This document shows positions 37,371 through 50,753 of a stretch of DNA of 64,000 nucleotides, piece by piece. Below the pieces are notes generated by a model. That model was not told where the DNA came from. It made no database searches and saw only the letters and a list, made by a program, of their open reading frames with translations. Every line of letters begins with the position of its first letter. Position 1 is the first letter of the stretch. The position numbers and the translations under genes were made by a program. The stretch is from Xanthomonas sp. (GTDB lineage: Bacteria; Pseudomonadota; Gammaproteobacteria; Xanthomonadales; Xanthomonadaceae), in NCBI RefSeq assembly GCF_017163755.1, contig NZ_JAFIWC010000019.1, positions 45,298 through 109,297 of the forward strand, given 5' to 3'.

Positions 37371-38759
37371 ATGAGCCTTTCCGCCGCCGCCCCCGAAATC
37401 CCTCCGGCCTGGGCGCCCGTCAGCTGGCGCGGCAAACCCGCGCTGCAGATGCCGGTGTATCCGGACGCGCAGGCGCTGGAGGCGACCTTGGGCGAATTGC
37501 GCCACCTGCCGCCGCTGGTCACCTCGTGGGAGATCTTCGCGCTGAAGAAGCAGCTGGCCGAGGCCCAGGAAGGCAAGCGCTTCCTGCTGCAGGGCGGCGA
37601 CTGCGCGGAGAACTTCAGCGACTGCGAGTCGGGTACGATCTCCAACCGGCTCAAGGTGCTGCTGCAGATGAGCCTGGTGCTGGTGCACGGGCTGCGCCTG
37701 CCGGTGGTGCGGGTGGGACGCTACGCCGGCCAGTACGCCAAGCCGCGTTCGGCCGATACCGAGACCCGCGACGGCGTGACCCTGCCCAGCTACCGCGGCG
37801 ACGTGGTCAACGGGCCGGAATTCAACGAACAGGCGCGCATTCCCGATCCGCGGCGGATGATCACCGCGCATTCGCGCTCGGCGATGACGATGAACTTCGT
37901 GCGCGCGCTGATCGATGGCGGCTTCGCCGACCTGCACCACCCCGAATACTGGAACCTGAGCTGGGTCGGCTGCTCGCCGCTGGCCGAGGACTACCAGAAG
38001 ATGGTGTCCTCGATCGGCGATGCGGTGCGCTTCATGGAGACCTTGTCCGGCGCGCAGCTGTACAACCTCAACCGGGTCGACTTCTACACCTCGCACGAAG
38101 CGCTGCTATTGCCGTACGAGGAGGCGCTGACCCGCGAGGTGCCGCGGCAGTGGGGCTGGTTCAACCTCAGCACGCACTATCCGTGGATCGGCATGCGCAC
38201 CGCGGCGCTGGACGGCGCGCACGTGGAGTACTTCCGTGGCATCCGCAACCCGATCGCGATCAAGGTCGGGCCGTCGGCGCAGCCGGACCAGCTGTTGCGC
38301 CTGATCGACGTGCTCAATCCGGAAGACGAGCCGGGCCGGCTGACCTTCATCCATCGCATGGGCGCGGCGCAGATCGCGCAGAAGCTGCCGCCGCTGCTCG
38401 ACGCGGTCAAACGCGACGGCCGCCGCGTGCTGTGGGTGTGCGATGCGATGCACGGCAATACCGAGAGCACCAGCAACGGCTACAAGACCCGGCGCTACGA
38501 CAACGTGCTGGGCGAGGTAGAGCAATCGTTCGACATCCACGCCGCGGCCGGCACGCGGCTGGGCGGCGTGCACCTGGAACTGACCGGCGAGGACGTCACC
38601 GAATGCACCGGCGGCGCGCGCGAGTTGACCGAGCGCGACCTGGAGCGGGCCTACCGCTCCAGCGTGGATCCACGGCTGAACTACGAGCAGTCGCTGGAGA
38701 TCGCGATGGCGATCGTGCGCAAGCAGAACGGACGCAGCTTGCCGCTGGCGACGGACTGA
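37371..38759 (+). CDS. aroG: 3-deoxy-7-phosphoheptulonate synthase, class II
   Basis: This enzyme condenses phosphoenolpyruvate and erythrose 4-phosphate in the first step of aromatic biosynthesis. The 462-residue product is the plant/mycobacterial-type class II form rather than the E. coli class I form. It has KRFLLQGGDCAENFSDC (about 64-80), VVRVGRYAGQYAKPRS, NPIAIKVGPSAQPDQLL, WVCDAMHGNT and GVHLELTGEDVTECTGG. AAGGAG lies before the ATG at 37371. Symbol by function; xanthomonad usage varies (aroG/aroF/aroH). Confidence 0.93.
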   Translation: MSLSAAAPEIPPAWAPVSWRGKPALQMPVYPDAQALEATLGELRHLPPLVTSWEIFALKKQLAEAQEGKRFLLQGGDCAENFSDCESGTISNRLKVLLQMSLVLVHGLRLPVVRVGRYAGQYAKPRSADTETRDGVTLPSYRGDVVNGPEFNEQARIPDPRRMITAHSRSAMTMNFVRALIDGGFADLHHPEYWNLSWVGCSPLAEDYQKMVSSIGDAVRFMETLSGAQLYNLNRVDFYTSHEALLLPYEEALTREVPRQWGWFNLSTHYPWIGMRTAALDGAHVEYFRGIRNPIAIKVGPSAQPDQLLRLIDVLNPEDEPGRLTFIHRMGAAQIAQKLPPLLDAVKRDGRRVLWVCDAMHGNTESTSNGYKTRRYDNVLGEVEQSFDIHAAAGTRLGGVHLELTGEDVTECTGGARELTERDLERAYRSSVDPRLNYEQSLEIAMAIVRKQNGRSLPLATD

Positions 38760-39101
38760 CCCTGCCGGGGCTCGCAGCGGCGCATCGCGGCCGCTGGCGA
38801 TCGCGCCTGGCGGGTAGGCCGTTGCGGTTGAAACCGCTCGGTGAGCGTGCGATGCGTACCCAAGGCGATCAATCCGCTCGTGCCGGCGAGCGCGCATCGT
38901 TCCGCGTGGCCGGTCCTGACGCCGCGCTCCGCACGCAGCACGCGCTGCCACGTCGTGCGCCTGCGTCGATGGAATCGCTGCGCCATGCGTGCAGCGGTGC
39001 CTGCGCCGCGACAGGCGGACGATGAGTGCGCGCTCGACAATGCGCTAATGGCGGCTTTGGCAAGCTGTGCCGACTCCTCTCCCCCGTTCAAGGAACGCGC
39101 A
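38760..39101. other. 342-base gap with no recognised gene
   Basis: GC-rich sequence between aroG and the MscS-like gene. The downstream reading frame stays open through it, but no homology is visible and the better start lies at 39102. I see no terminator, tRNA or repeat. Confidence 0.5.
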
Positions 39102-40304
39102 TTGAATTTCGATCTCGAGTGGATCCCCTGGCATGGCTATACGGTGCCGATCGGCGCCGCACTGATCCTCGGATTCCTGGTCTGGTGGCTGATGCTGCGC
39201 ATCGCCCAGCGCATGCGCGGACGCGATTACCGGCGTGCGCGCATCGTCGGGGTCATCAGCGTGCCGCTGGCGTTCCTGCTGCCGATGCTGATGCTCAGCT
39301 TCGCGCTGGAGTCCACGCCGCTGCAGGAGGAGGCGCTGGCGGAGATCCAGCACCTGCTGCACCTGGGCGTGATCGGCTGCATCACCTGGCTGCTGGTGCG
39401 TGGCGTGGCCGCGATCGAGCGCGCGATACTGCGCACCTATCCGATCGAAGTGTCCGACAACCTGACCGCGCGCCGCATCCAGACCCAGACCCGGGTGCTG
39501 TCGCGCGTGGCGATGGGCACGATCATCCTGCTCGGCGTGTCGATCATGCTGCTCACGTTCCCGGCGGTGCGGCAGATCGGCACCACGCTGCTGGCCTCGG
39601 CCGGCATCATCGGCCTGGTCGCCGGCATCGCCGCCAAGCCGGTGTTCGGCAACCTGATCGCCGGCCTGCAGATCGCCTTGACCCAGCCGATCCGGCTCGA
39701 CGACGTGGTGATCGTCGAGGGCGAGTGGGGCCGCATCGAGGAGATCGGCAGTTCCTACGTGGTGGTGCGGATATGGGACGAGCGGCGCATGGTGGTGCCG
39801 CTGACCTGGTTCATCGAGAACCCGTTCCAGAACTGGACCCGCAGCAGCGCCGACCTGCTCGGCACCGCGTTCCTGTGGCTGGACTACCGCACGCCGATGG
39901 CGCAGGTGCGCGCCGAGCTGGAACGGATCTGCAAGAGCGAGCCGCTGTGGGACGGCCGCGTATGCGTGACCCAGGTGACCGACACCAGCGAGAGCACGAT
40001 CCAGGTGCGCCTGCTGGTCAGCGCGCGCAATTCCGGCGATGCGTTCGACCTGCGTTGCATCGCGCGCGAGCGGATGATCGACTTCCTGATCCGCGAACAT
40101 CCGTATGCGTTGCCGAAGCTGCGCGCGGAGATCTCGTCGGAGGCGTCGCGGCCGCTGCGGCCGGCGCCGGCGAGCAGCGATTCGACGGCGATGCGTTCGC
40201 CCGGTGCGGAGGACGGCGCGCCGGCGAAGGCGGCGACCGCGAACGCGGATACGGATGCCGATGCGGATCAGGCGCCGGGCGCCGCGAGACCGGGAACACC
40301 GTAG
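39102..40304 (+). CDS. MscS-family mechanosensitive ion channel
   Basis: Probable small-conductance tension-gated channel of the inner membrane that releases solutes at hypo-osmotic shock. The 400-residue product has about four membrane helices (from residue 15, then near 48, 80 and 140). These are followed by the MscS pore helix and beta domain (ASAGIIGLVAGIAAKPVFGN, then QPIRLDDVVIVEGEWGRIEEI). The C-terminal 50 residues are Ala-Asp-rich and probably disordered. TTG at 39102 (MNFDLEWIPW) is chosen because AAGGAA lies six bases upstream; an ATG at 39048 is the alternative. It is longer than E. coli MscS (286), closer to YbdG-like members. Confidence 0.88.
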   Translation: MNFDLEWIPWHGYTVPIGAALILGFLVWWLMLRIAQRMRGRDYRRARIVGVISVPLAFLLPMLMLSFALESTPLQEEALAEIQHLLHLGVIGCITWLLVRGVAAIERAILRTYPIEVSDNLTARRIQTQTRVLSRVAMGTIILLGVSIMLLTFPAVRQIGTTLLASAGIIGLVAGIAAKPVFGNLIAGLQIALTQPIRLDDVVIVEGEWGRIEEIGSSYVVVRIWDERRMVVPLTWFIENPFQNWTRSSADLLGTAFLWLDYRTPMAQVRAELERICKSEPLWDGRVCVTQVTDTSESTIQVRLLVSARNSGDAFDLRCIARERMIDFLIREHPYALPKLRAEISSEASRPLRPAPASSDSTAMRSPGAEDGAPAKAATANADTDADADQAPGAARPGTP

Positions 40305-40648
40305 ACGGGCATCGCGTGCGGCGGCGGTGCCGGCTGCGTAGTGCTGCCGGGGCCGCAATCGCCTTGGCAGTCCCGCTGCACCGATGCTGCAGCGCACGGC
40401 GGCAGGCGTGCCTTGCCTTTGGCCGGTCCGGGCGAACGCCCTCGCGCAAGCGCCGGTGTCCGGGCGCGGCGTCGGCATGGATGGGGGCCGTCGCATCAGC
40501 GCTGGTCAGATGTGCGGTGCCGGATGGCACGGAGCGGCGAACGCGGATCATGCAACGGGTCGCTCGTGTCGCGCCATCGCCGTCGCGGCCTGCATCCATC
40601 GCCGCAGCGTTGGCATCGCTCGCGGCCCGATATCGCGTCCCGGTCCGC
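40305..40648. other. 344-base convergent gap with no recognised gene
   Basis: Lies between the 3' ends of the channel gene (plus) and the amidase gene (minus). It is GC-rich and holds no coding frame with homology, no hairpin followed by T-run on either strand, and none of the window's repeats. Confidence 0.5.
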
Positions 40649-42262
40649 TTACGGCTTGTCCGCGTGCGTCCGCACCGGCAGCGTCGGCAGGAATGCCGGC
40701 GGCCGGCGCGCGCGGCTGCGTTGTTCATAGGCGTAGCCGAGTTCGATCAGCCGCGGCTCGCTCCACGCCGGGCCCATGAAGATCAGCCCCAGCGGCAGGC
40801 CGTCGCTGTCGCCCATCGGCACGGTCAGGCTGGGATAGCCGGCGACCGCCGCCGCGCCATAGCTGCCGCCGGGAAAGTCGTCGCCGCGCGCCAGGTCGGT
40901 CTTCCATGCGCGGCCGGTGGTCGGCGCGATCAGCGCATCCAGCCGCTGCGCGCGCAGCGCCGCGTCGATGCCGTCGGCGCCGGCCATGCGCCGCGCCTTG
41001 GCGCGCGCGTCCAGATACGCCGGATCGTCCAGCCCGCCGCCGGCCTGCGCCTGCTCGAGCAGTTCCTGGCCGAAATGCGCCAGTTCGCGATCGGCGTGGC
41101 GCTGGTTGAACGCGATCAGCTGCGCCAGCGTGCGCAGCGGCGCGCGATGCTCCTGGAGATAGCGCTCCAGCCCGGCCTTGAACTCGGTCAGCAGCACGAG
41201 CAGTTCGGCGTCCTCCCACTGGCCATCGCCGGGAATGCGCGCATCGACCACGGTGGCGCCGGCCGCGCGCAAGGCCTGCACGGCGCGGTCCATCGCCGCG
41301 GCGATGTCCGGCGTCTGCGTCAGCGGCGAGGGCAGCAGGCCGATGCGCGCGCCGCGCAGCGCGCCGGGCTTGAGGTGCGCTGCGAAGTCGTAGTCCGCAT
41401 GCGGGTTGGCCGTGGTGGCGGGATCGGCCGCATCGCGCGCGGCCAGCACCGTCAGCAGCGTGGCCGCGTCGGCGACGCTGCGCGTCATCGGTCCGGCGGT
41501 GTCCTGGCTGGCGGCAATGGGGATGATGCCGTCGCGGCTGACCAGGCCCACCGTCGGCTTCAGCCCGACCAGGCCGTTGACCGCGGCCGGGCAGACGATG
41601 CTGCCGTCGGTCTCGGTGCCGATGCCGGCCACGGCCAGGTTCGCCGCCACCGCCACGCCGGTGCCGGCGCTGGAGCCGCACGGGTTGCGGTCGAGCACGT
41701 AGGGGTTGCGGGTCTGCCCGCCACGCCCGCTCCAGCCGGAACTGGACTTGCCGGAGCGGAAGTTGGCCCATTCGCTGAGGTTGCTCTTGGCCAGGATCAC
41801 CGCGCCGGCCTGGCGCAGGCGCTGCACCAGGAACGCATCGCGCTCCGGGCGGAAGTCGGCCAGGGCCAGCGATCCGGCCGAGTTGACCATCGGCCGCGCA
41901 TCGATGTTGTCCTTGAGTACGATCGGGATGCCGTGCAGCGGGCCGCGCACGTGCCCGGCACGGCGCTCGGCGTCCAGCCGCCGCGCCTCGTCCAGCGCCT
42001 GCGGGTTGGTTTCGATGATCGCGTGCAGCGCCGGGCCGGCGCGGTCGAGCGCATCGATGCGCTGCAGGTAGGCGCGGGTCAGGGCGAGGCTATCGAATTC
42101 GCCGCGGCGCATCTGCGCCTGCAGCATGGCGATATCGGCTTCGGCATGGACGAAGGACTGCGGCGGCGACGGTTGCGCGGGCGCGGTGCGCGCCGCGCCG
42201 GCGCGGTGCTGGCAGCCGGCGACGGCGATGCACAGCAGCGGCAGCAAGACAGGCAGGCGCAT
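40649..42262 (-). CDS. Amidase-signature lipoprotein
   Basis: Probable exported amidase hydrolysing an unknown amide or peptide substrate. The 537-residue product starts [19 protein letters not shown], a lipoprotein signal with lipobox VAGC (Cys about 16). It has the amidase-signature catalytic elements: lysine in [10 protein letters not shown], the [15 protein letters not shown] serine pair region, and [13 protein letters not shown]. Aspartyl/glutamyl-tRNA amidotransferase GatA shares this fold, but the signal sequence and lack of gatB or gatC nearby argue against it. It is the third gene of a minus-strand group after typA and a membrane protein. Confidence 0.88.
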   Translation of the reverse strand: MRLPVLLPLLCIAVAGCQHRAGAARTAPAQPSPPQSFVHAEADIAMLQAQMRRGEFDSLALTRAYLQRIDALDRAGPALHAIIETNPQALDEARRLDAERRAGHVRGPLHGIPIVLKDNIDARPMVNSAGSLALADFRPERDAFLVQRLRQAGAVILAKSNLSEWANFRSGKSSSGWSGRGGQTRNPYVLDRNPCGSSAGTGVAVAANLAVAGIGTETDGSIVCPAAVNGLVGLKPTVGLVSRDGIIPIAASQDTAGPMTRSVADAATLLTVLAARDAADPATTANPHADYDFAAHLKPGALRGARIGLLPSPLTQTPDIAAAMDRAVQALRAAGATVVDARIPGDGQWEDAELLVLLTEFKAGLERYLQEHRAPLRTLAQLIAFNQRHADRELAHFGQELLEQAQAGGGLDDPAYLDARAKARRMAGADGIDAALRAQRLDALIAPTTGRAWKTDLARGDDFPGGSYGAAAVAGYPSLTVPMGDSDGLPLGLIFMGPAWSEPRLIELGYAYEQRSRARRPPAFLPTLPVRTHADKP

Positions 42263-42343
42263 CGGCAGGCTTCCCGGAGTGGCTCCAGGCAGGCTACGCA
42301 GCGATGCGGGGATTGGCAAACCGGCCGCGGCCGGCGCCATGGA

Positions 42344-42814
42344 TCAGCGTCGCCGGCGGCGGACCAGGTCGCGGGCGAGGATGCCGACCACGGCCAGGTT
42401 GACCACCAGCACCGCCCATGCGGCCCAGCCGGGATGGCGCACGATCGCGTAGATGTCGAACGGCAGGTAGATCGCCGCCGACAGGCAGCCGAGCAGCGAG
42501 GCCCATGCCTTGGCACGCCACAGGCCCCAGGCTTCGACCAGATGCAGGATGCCGTAGGCGAGCATGCCGGCCGCGGCCAGGTGCACCGCGTCCGGGTTGA
42601 TCATGGTGAGCAGCGACGGCAGCGCGCCGTGCTCGGGGTCCAGGCTGAAACGGACGATCAGTTTGCCCACCGCCGCGCGCAGCGGCAGCGGGCCCATGAT
42701 CTCCAGCCCGGTGGCCGCCAGCACCGCCAGCAGGCCCTTGCCGGCCTCCAGCAGTGCGATCAGGTGCAAGCCCGGATGCGCATGCGGATCCGGGTTGTAC
42801 GCGGCGTCGGCCAC
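42344..42814 (-). CDS. DUF2127-like membrane protein
   Basis: The 156-residue product has four predicted membrane helices. It begins with a short polar segment, then LHLIALLEAGKGLLAVLAATG (about 17-37), a helix after residue 75 (VHLAAAGMLAYGILHLVEAWGLW), and ends with an Arg-rich cytoplasmic tail. The GLHLIALLEAGKGLL start and HLVEAWGLWRAKAWA segment are typical of the DUF2127 family, whose function is unknown. It begins 13 bases after the typA stop, on the same strand, and is probably co-transcribed with it. Confidence 0.75.
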   Translation of the reverse strand: MADAAYNPDPHAHPGLHLIALLEAGKGLLAVLAATGLEIMGPLPLRAAVGKLIVRFSLDPEHGALPSLLTMINPDAVHLAAAGMLAYGILHLVEAWGLWRAKAWASLLGCLSAAIYLPFDIYAIVRHPGWAAWAVLVVNLAVVGILARDLVRRRRR

Positions 42815-42827
42815 GTGGGGCGGGCGA

Positions 42828-44657
42828 TCAGCCGCCGCGACCGGCGCGCTTGCGGTCGCTTTCGGTCAGGAACTTCTTGCGCAGGCGGATTTCCTTCGGG
42901 GTGACCTCGACCAGTTCGTCGTCCTCGATGAAGTCCAGCGCCTGTTCCAGCGTGTACTTGATCGCCGGCGTCAGCTTGATCGCATCGTCCTTGCCCGAGG
43001 CGCGCATGTTGGTCAGCGGCTTGGTCTTGATCGCGTTGACGGTCAGGTCGTTGTCCTTGGAATGGATGCCGATCAGCTGGCCTTCGTACACGTTGTCGCC
43101 TTCGGCGGCGAACAGACGGCCACGCTCTTCCAGCGGCCCCAGCGAGTAGGCGGGGGTGGCGCCGGCGGCATTGGCGATCATCACGCCGTTCTGGCGCTTG
43201 GCGATCGGGCCGGTTTCCTTCGGGCCGTAGTGGTCGAACACGTGGAACAGCAGGCCCGAGCCCTGGGTCAGGGTGCGGAACTCGTTCTGGAAGCCGATCA
43301 GGCCGCGCGCCGGGATCATGTAGTCCAGGCGCACGCGGCCCTTGCCGTCCGGTTCCATGTTCTTCAGCTGGGCCTTGCGGATGCCGAGCTTCTCCATCAC
43401 GCCGCCCTGGTGCTGTTCCTCGATGTCCACCACCAGCTGCTCGATCGGCTCCATCAGCTGGCCGTCGATCTCCTTGATGATCACTTCCGGGCGCGACACC
43501 GCCAGTTCGAAGCCTTCGCGGCGCATGTTCTCGATCAGCACCGACAGGTGCAGCTCGCCGCGGCCGGAGACCAGGAACTTGTCCGGATCCGAACCTTCCT
43601 CGACCTTCAGCGCGACGTTGTGCAGGGTCTCGCGCTCCAGGCGCTCGCGGATCTGGCGGCTGGTGATGAACTTGCCGCCGCTGTGCTCCTTGCTGCCGGC
43701 GAACGGCGAGTTGTTGACCTGGAAGGTCATGCTGATGGTCGGCTCGTCCACGGTCAGCGCCGGCAGCGCTTCCGGAGTGTCCAGCGCGCACACCGTATCG
43801 GAGATGCTCATGTCGGCCACGCCGGAGATGGCGACGATGTCGCCGGCCTCGGCTTCCTCCACTTCCACCCGCTCCAGGCCCATGAAGCCGAGCACCTGCA
43901 GGATCTTGCCCTGGCGCTTCTTGCCTTCGCGGTCGACGATGCTGACCGGCATGTTCTTCTTGACCTTGCCGCGCTGGATGCGGCCGATGCCGATCAGGCC
44001 GACGAAGTTGTTGTAGTCCAGCTGGCTGATGCGCATCTGGAACGGACCGTCCGGGTCCACCTGCGGCGGCGCCACGTGCTTCATGATCGCTTCGTACAGC
44101 GGGGTCATGTCGCCTTCGCGCGCGCTGTCGTCCAGGCTCGCGTAGCCGTGCAGCGCCGAGGCGTAGACGATCGGGAAGTCGAGCTGTTCGTTGGTCGCGC
44201 CGAGCTTGTCGAACAGGTCGAACACCTGGTCGATCACCCAGTCCGGACGCGCGCCGGGGCGGTCGATCTTGTTCACCACCACGATCGGCTTGAAGCCCAT
44301 CGCGAAGGCCTTCTGGGTCACGAAGCGGGTCTGCGGCATCGGCCCGTCCATCGCGTCGACCAGGATCAGCACCGAGTCCACCATCGACAGCACGCGCTCC
44401 ACTTCGCCGCCGAAGTCGGCGTGTCCGGGGGTGTCGACGATGTTGATGCGGTTGCCCTGCCAGGTGATGGCCGTGTTCTTGGCCAGGATCGTGATGCCAC
44501 GTTCCTTTTCCTGATCGTTGCTGTCCATCACGCGCTCGGCCAGCACCGTACGCTCGGAGAGGGTGCCGGACTGCTTCAGCAGGCAGTCGACGAGGGTGGT
44601 TTTGCCATGGTCGACGTGGGCGACGATGGCGATATTGCGAAGATTTTCGATGGACAT
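42828..44657 (-). CDS. typA: Ribosome-associated GTPase TypA/BipA
   Basis: BipA is an EF-G-like GTPase that binds 70S ribosomes and helps 50S assembly at low temperature and under stress. The 609-residue product starts [20 protein letters not shown], with the P-loop near 15-22, [12 protein letters not shown] and NKIDRPGAR. It lacks EF-G domain IV and has the BipA-specific C-terminal region (about 480-609, with [13 protein letters not shown]). The start at 44657 is set by homology; the frame is open upstream. A TATAAT box lies about 50 bases before the start. Confidence 0.96.
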   Translation of the reverse strand: MSIENLRNIAIVAHVDHGKTTLVDCLLKQSGTLSERTVLAERVMDSNDQEKERGITILAKNTAITWQGNRINIVDTPGHADFGGEVERVLSMVDSVLILVDAMDGPMPQTRFVTQKAFAMGFKPIVVVNKIDRPGARPDWVIDQVFDLFDKLGATNEQLDFPIVYASALHGYASLDDSAREGDMTPLYEAIMKHVAPPQVDPDGPFQMRISQLDYNNFVGLIGIGRIQRGKVKKNMPVSIVDREGKKRQGKILQVLGFMGLERVEVEEAEAGDIVAISGVADMSISDTVCALDTPEALPALTVDEPTISMTFQVNNSPFAGSKEHSGGKFITSRQIRERLERETLHNVALKVEEGSDPDKFLVSGRGELHLSVLIENMRREGFELAVSRPEVIIKEIDGQLMEPIEQLVVDIEEQHQGGVMEKLGIRKAQLKNMEPDGKGRVRLDYMIPARGLIGFQNEFRTLTQGSGLLFHVFDHYGPKETGPIAKRQNGVMIANAAGATPAYSLGPLEERGRLFAAEGDNVYEGQLIGIHSKDNDLTVNAIKTKPLTNMRASGKDDAIKLTPAIKYTLEQALDFIEDDELVEVTPKEIRLRKKFLTESDRKRAGRGG

Positions 44658-44705
44658 GCGAAAGGGGGCCGACCGGCGCCAGAAGGGAAGGAAAGTAAGC
44701 CCCCT

Positions 44706-44711
44706 ATTATA
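44706..44711 (-). promoter_or_regulatory. -10 box candidate for typA
   Basis: A consensus TATAAT reads on the minus strand, 49 bases before the typA start. No good -35 is visible 16-18 bases upstream, so this is a weak prediction. Confidence 0.35.
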
Positions 44712-44860
44712 CCTGTATCCGGGGCGGGCTGCCGGACGCCGGCCGGCGGGCGCCGCAGGCGCCTGTTCAGCTGGGTTTTTCGGTGCCGGCAGGGGAAGGC
44801 GAAGCGGGCTGCCGTGTATCCTATGCGGCCATCGTGACGACCCCGTTTCCAAGGAATCCC

Positions 44861-45355
44861 ATGTCCCTGATCGCCCATTTCGACACCGCCCGCGGCCCGA
44901 TCAAGATCGAGCTGTACCCCGACAAGGCGCCGCTGACCGTGGCCAACTTCGTCAATCTGGCCAAGCGCGGCTTCTACGACGGGCTGAGCTTCCACCGCGT
45001 GATCGCCGACTTCATGATCCAGGGCGGCTGCCCGGAAGGCTCCGGCCGCGGCGGCCCCGGCTACCGCTTCGAGGACGAGACCGACAACGGCGTGCGCCAC
45101 GAGCGCGGCGTGCTGTCGATGGCCAACGCCGGCCCCAGCACCAACGGCAGCCAGTTCTTCATCACCCACACCGCCACGCCGTGGCTGGATGGCAAGCACA
45201 CCGTGTTCGGCAAGGTGGTCGAAGGCCTGGACGTGGTCGACAGCGTCGCCCAGGGCGATGCGATCAACAAGATCACCATCGAAGGCGACGCCGATGCGGT
45301 GCTGGCGGCCAAGGCCGACCGCGTCGCCGAGTGGAACCGCCTGCTCGGCGCCTGA
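44861..45355 (+). CDS. ppiB: Peptidyl-prolyl cis-trans isomerase, cyclophilin type
   Basis: Cyclophilin catalyses proline isomerisation during protein folding in the cytoplasm. The 164-residue product has no signal peptide, so it is the cytoplasmic PpiB type. Active-site motifs are present: [15 protein letters not shown] (with the catalytic Arg), [12 protein letters not shown] and [18 protein letters not shown] precedes the ATG at 44861. It is divergent from typA. A 10-bp GC palindrome follows it. Confidence 0.95.
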   Translation: MSLIAHFDTARGPIKIELYPDKAPLTVANFVNLAKRGFYDGLSFHRVIADFMIQGGCPEGSGRGGPGYRFEDETDNGVRHERGVLSMANAGPSTNGSQFFITHTATPWLDGKHTVFGKVVEGLDVVDSVAQGDAINKITIEGDADAVLAAKADRVAEWNRLLGA

Positions 45356-45363
45356 GCCCGTGT

Positions 45364-45389
45364 GCGGCCGGCCGGTCACGGCCGGCCGC
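45364..45389 (+). terminator. GC palindrome after ppiB
   Basis: GCGGCCGGCC (45364-45373) and GGCCGGCCGC (45380-45389) form a perfect 10-bp stem eight bases after the stop, with loop GGTCAC. There is no T-run, so it may stabilise the mRNA end or act with Rho. Confidence 0.4.
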
Positions 45390-45421
45390 GCCTGCCCTGC
45401 GTGCTAACATTTCCCGGTTGA

Positions 45422-46834
<1,413 letters not shown>

Positions 46835-46857
46835 TCCGGCAGGCGGGACGGTTCAGG

Positions 46858-46886
46858 ACGCCGGGGACATCCCCGGCGTTTTCGTT
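46858..46886 (+). terminator. Intrinsic terminator of mdh
   Basis: ACGCCGGGG and CCCCGGCGT form a 9-bp stem (46858-46866 with 46871-46879) with loop ACAT, followed by TTTTCGTTT. Confidence 0.85.
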
Positions 46887-47051
46887 TGCGGCAGGGTCGG
46901 GGAGCGAGGTGGCTGGATTCGTGTGGATCTTGTTGACGGCGCCGTTGGCGCCGGCCGCCCGGCGGCAGCTGGAGACGCGGTCCGCATGCCCGGCGCTGCC
47001 GTTGCGCCGCGGCGATGACGGCGATGCGGGCCGGCCGCCGAGGCGCGCGCG

Positions 47052-47915
47052 ATGATGAATCTGATCCACTGGCGGCTGCTGGTCGCCGTCGCCGAGGCCG
47101 GCAACATCACCCGTGCGGCGCAGCGTTGCGGCATCACCCAGTCCGGCGCCAGCCAGGCCATCGCGCAGATGGAAGCGTTGCTTGGCGCGGCGCTGTTCGC
47201 GCGCGAGCGTGGCCAGGTGCGGCCGACCGCCTTCGGCGAAGAGGTGCTGGCGCATGCGCGCGGCATGCTCGCCGAACTGGCGGCGATCCAGGCGCTGGCC
47301 GCGCAGGCGCGGCGGACGCCGCCGACACGGCTGCGCCTGGCCGGCTTCCCGTCGTCGCTGGCGTTGCTGCAGCCGCGGCTGCAGGCGTTCGCGCGGCGCC
47401 ACCCGCAGCACGCGCTGGTGCTGCTGGAAGGCAGCGACGAGGAAATCGAGGCGTGGCTGGAGGCCGGCCACGTCGACCTGGGCGTGGTGCTGGATCCGGC
47501 GCCGGCGCGGGAGGCGCAGCCGCTGGGATGCGACGAGTGGGTGGCGGTGCTGCCGGCCGGCGACGCGCAGGGCGACGCCGCCGCGCCGATCGCGCTGGAG
47601 GCGTTGCTGGCGCGGCCGTTCGTGCTGGCCACCGGCGGCTGCCGGGTCAATGCCGAATTGCTGGCCGAGCGCGCCGGACTGCGCCTGCGCGACGTGCGCA
47701 TGACGGTGCGCGACTGGGCCAGCGCGCTGGCGCTGGTGCGCGAAGGCGTGGGCGCGACGCTGCTGCCCGCATCGACGCTGCCGGCGGCGCGCCAGGGCCT
47801 GCACGTACGCGCGCTGCAGCCGCCGCTGTATCGCCGCTTCGCCCTGGCGCGCAGCGCGGCCGCGGCCGACGCGCCGGCAGTGCGGGCGCTGCTGGCGTTC
47901 CTTGCCGAGCAGTAG
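47052..47915 (+). CDS. LysR-family transcriptional regulator
   Basis: A 287-residue LysR-type regulator. The N-terminal winged helix-turn-helix (about 5-62, LLVAVAEAGNITRAAQRCGI then SQAIAQMEALLG) is clear. The C-terminal effector domain (about 90-287) has the usual alternating alpha/beta pattern with VDLGVVLDP. It lies 131 bases before a GST-like gene on the same strand, which may be its target. Ligand is unknown. Confidence 0.88.
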   Translation: MMNLIHWRLLVAVAEAGNITRAAQRCGITQSGASQAIAQMEALLGAALFARERGQVRPTAFGEEVLAHARGMLAELAAIQALAAQARRTPPTRLRLAGFPSSLALLQPRLQAFARRHPQHALVLLEGSDEEIEAWLEAGHVDLGVVLDPAPAREAQPLGCDEWVAVLPAGDAQGDAAAPIALEALLARPFVLATGGCRVNAELLAERAGLRLRDVRMTVRDWASALALVREGVGATLLPASTLPAARQGLHVRALQPPLYRRFALARSAAAADAPAVRALLAFLAEQ

Positions 47916-48046
47916 CGCAGTTACTGGCCGCGCGCTGAAATCCTGATTTCCACTGGCGCGCGGCGTTGCGCAGACTGCGTCCTCGCCGCGGCATGCGCGT
48001 GCGAAGCAAGGCCGCGTCGCGCGGCATCCCCGACTGGAGATTCCCG

Positions 48047-48661
48047 ATGAAACTGTATTTCGCCGCCGGCGCCTGCTCGCTGGCGCCGCATATCGTGCTG
48101 CGCGAACTGGCGCTGCCGTTCGAACTGGTCCGCGTCGACAACCGCAGCAAGCGCACCGCCGATGGCCGCGATTTCCTGTCGATCAACCCGAAGGGATACG
48201 TCGCCGCGCTGGCGCTCGACGACGGCCAGGTGCTGAGCGAGGGTCCGGCGATCCTGCAGTTCCTCGCCGACCTGCGCCCGCAGGCCGGGTTGGCGCCGAG
48301 CCACGGCATGGCGCGTGCGCGGCTGCAGGAGTGGCTGGCGTTCCTCAACAGCGAAGTGCATGCCGGTTGCGCGCCATTGTTCGATGCCTCGCTGCCGGCA
48401 GCGGCGCACGCCCATTTCCGCGCGCGGCTGGAGCGTCGGCTGGGCTACCTGGACGGCGCGCTGGGCGATCGGCGGCACCTGCTCGGGCGAGACTTCGGGG
48501 TCGCCGATGCCTATCTGTTCACGCTGCTCGGCTGGCTGCCGCGCTTCGGCATCGAGCTGGCGCAGTGGCCTGCATTGGCCGCCTTCCAGGCGCGCGTCGG
48601 CATGCGCGCCGCAGTGCGCGCCGCCCTGGCCGCCGAGGTACGGGCCGCGCCGGTGCCCTGA
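48047..48661 (+). CDS. Glutathione S-transferase family protein
   Basis: A 204-residue GST-fold protein. The N-terminal thioredoxin-like half (MKLYFAAGACSLAPHIVLRELALPFELV) matches the bacterial beta class. It has the cysteine/serine pair at AGACSLAPH (Cys10) that binds glutathione, the cis-proline region GYVAALALDDGQVLSEGPAIL, and a helical C-terminal half with FGVADAYLFTLLGW. It lies after the LysR gene. Substrate is unknown. Confidence 0.9.
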   Translation: MKLYFAAGACSLAPHIVLRELALPFELVRVDNRSKRTADGRDFLSINPKGYVAALALDDGQVLSEGPAILQFLADLRPQAGLAPSHGMARARLQEWLAFLNSEVHAGCAPLFDASLPAAAHAHFRARLERRLGYLDGALGDRRHLLGRDFGVADAYLFTLLGWLPRFGIELAQWPALAAFQARVGMRAAVRAALAAEVRAAPVP

Positions 48662-48745
48662 GGCGGCTTCGACCAAGGTCGGGCGGTGGCGGCGCCGCGA
48701 TGGGACTATGCTCGGCGCTCGTGACCGCGGGTCTGGGAGGGCTGT

Positions 48746-50623
<1,878 letters not shown>

Positions 50624-50753
50624 TTCGCCGCCGCCGGCGGCTCAGGATGCGCAGGACAGGCGGAGCCGCGCGGGGGCGCGGCGGCGCAGGCGCGCAGGCC
50701 GGGCACGGCAGCGCCGCGCGGTCGGCCTGGAGCACGTCAGGGGGGAGGGAAAC

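Noticed and set aside
38841..39101. Upstream extension of the MscS-like protein
   Set aside because: The extra residues are Arg-Ala-Ser-rich with no membrane or homology features. The TTG at 39102 has a proper ribosome site.
40649..42262. Amidase gene as gatA
   Set aside because: It has a lipoprotein signal and no gatB or gatC beside it; tRNA amidotransferase subunits are cytoplasmic.
39026..42904. A 1,292-codon plus-strand open frame across the channel and amidase genes
   Set aside because: It has low-complexity Arg-Ala-Gly translation, no ribosome site, and covers two well-supported genes in other frames.
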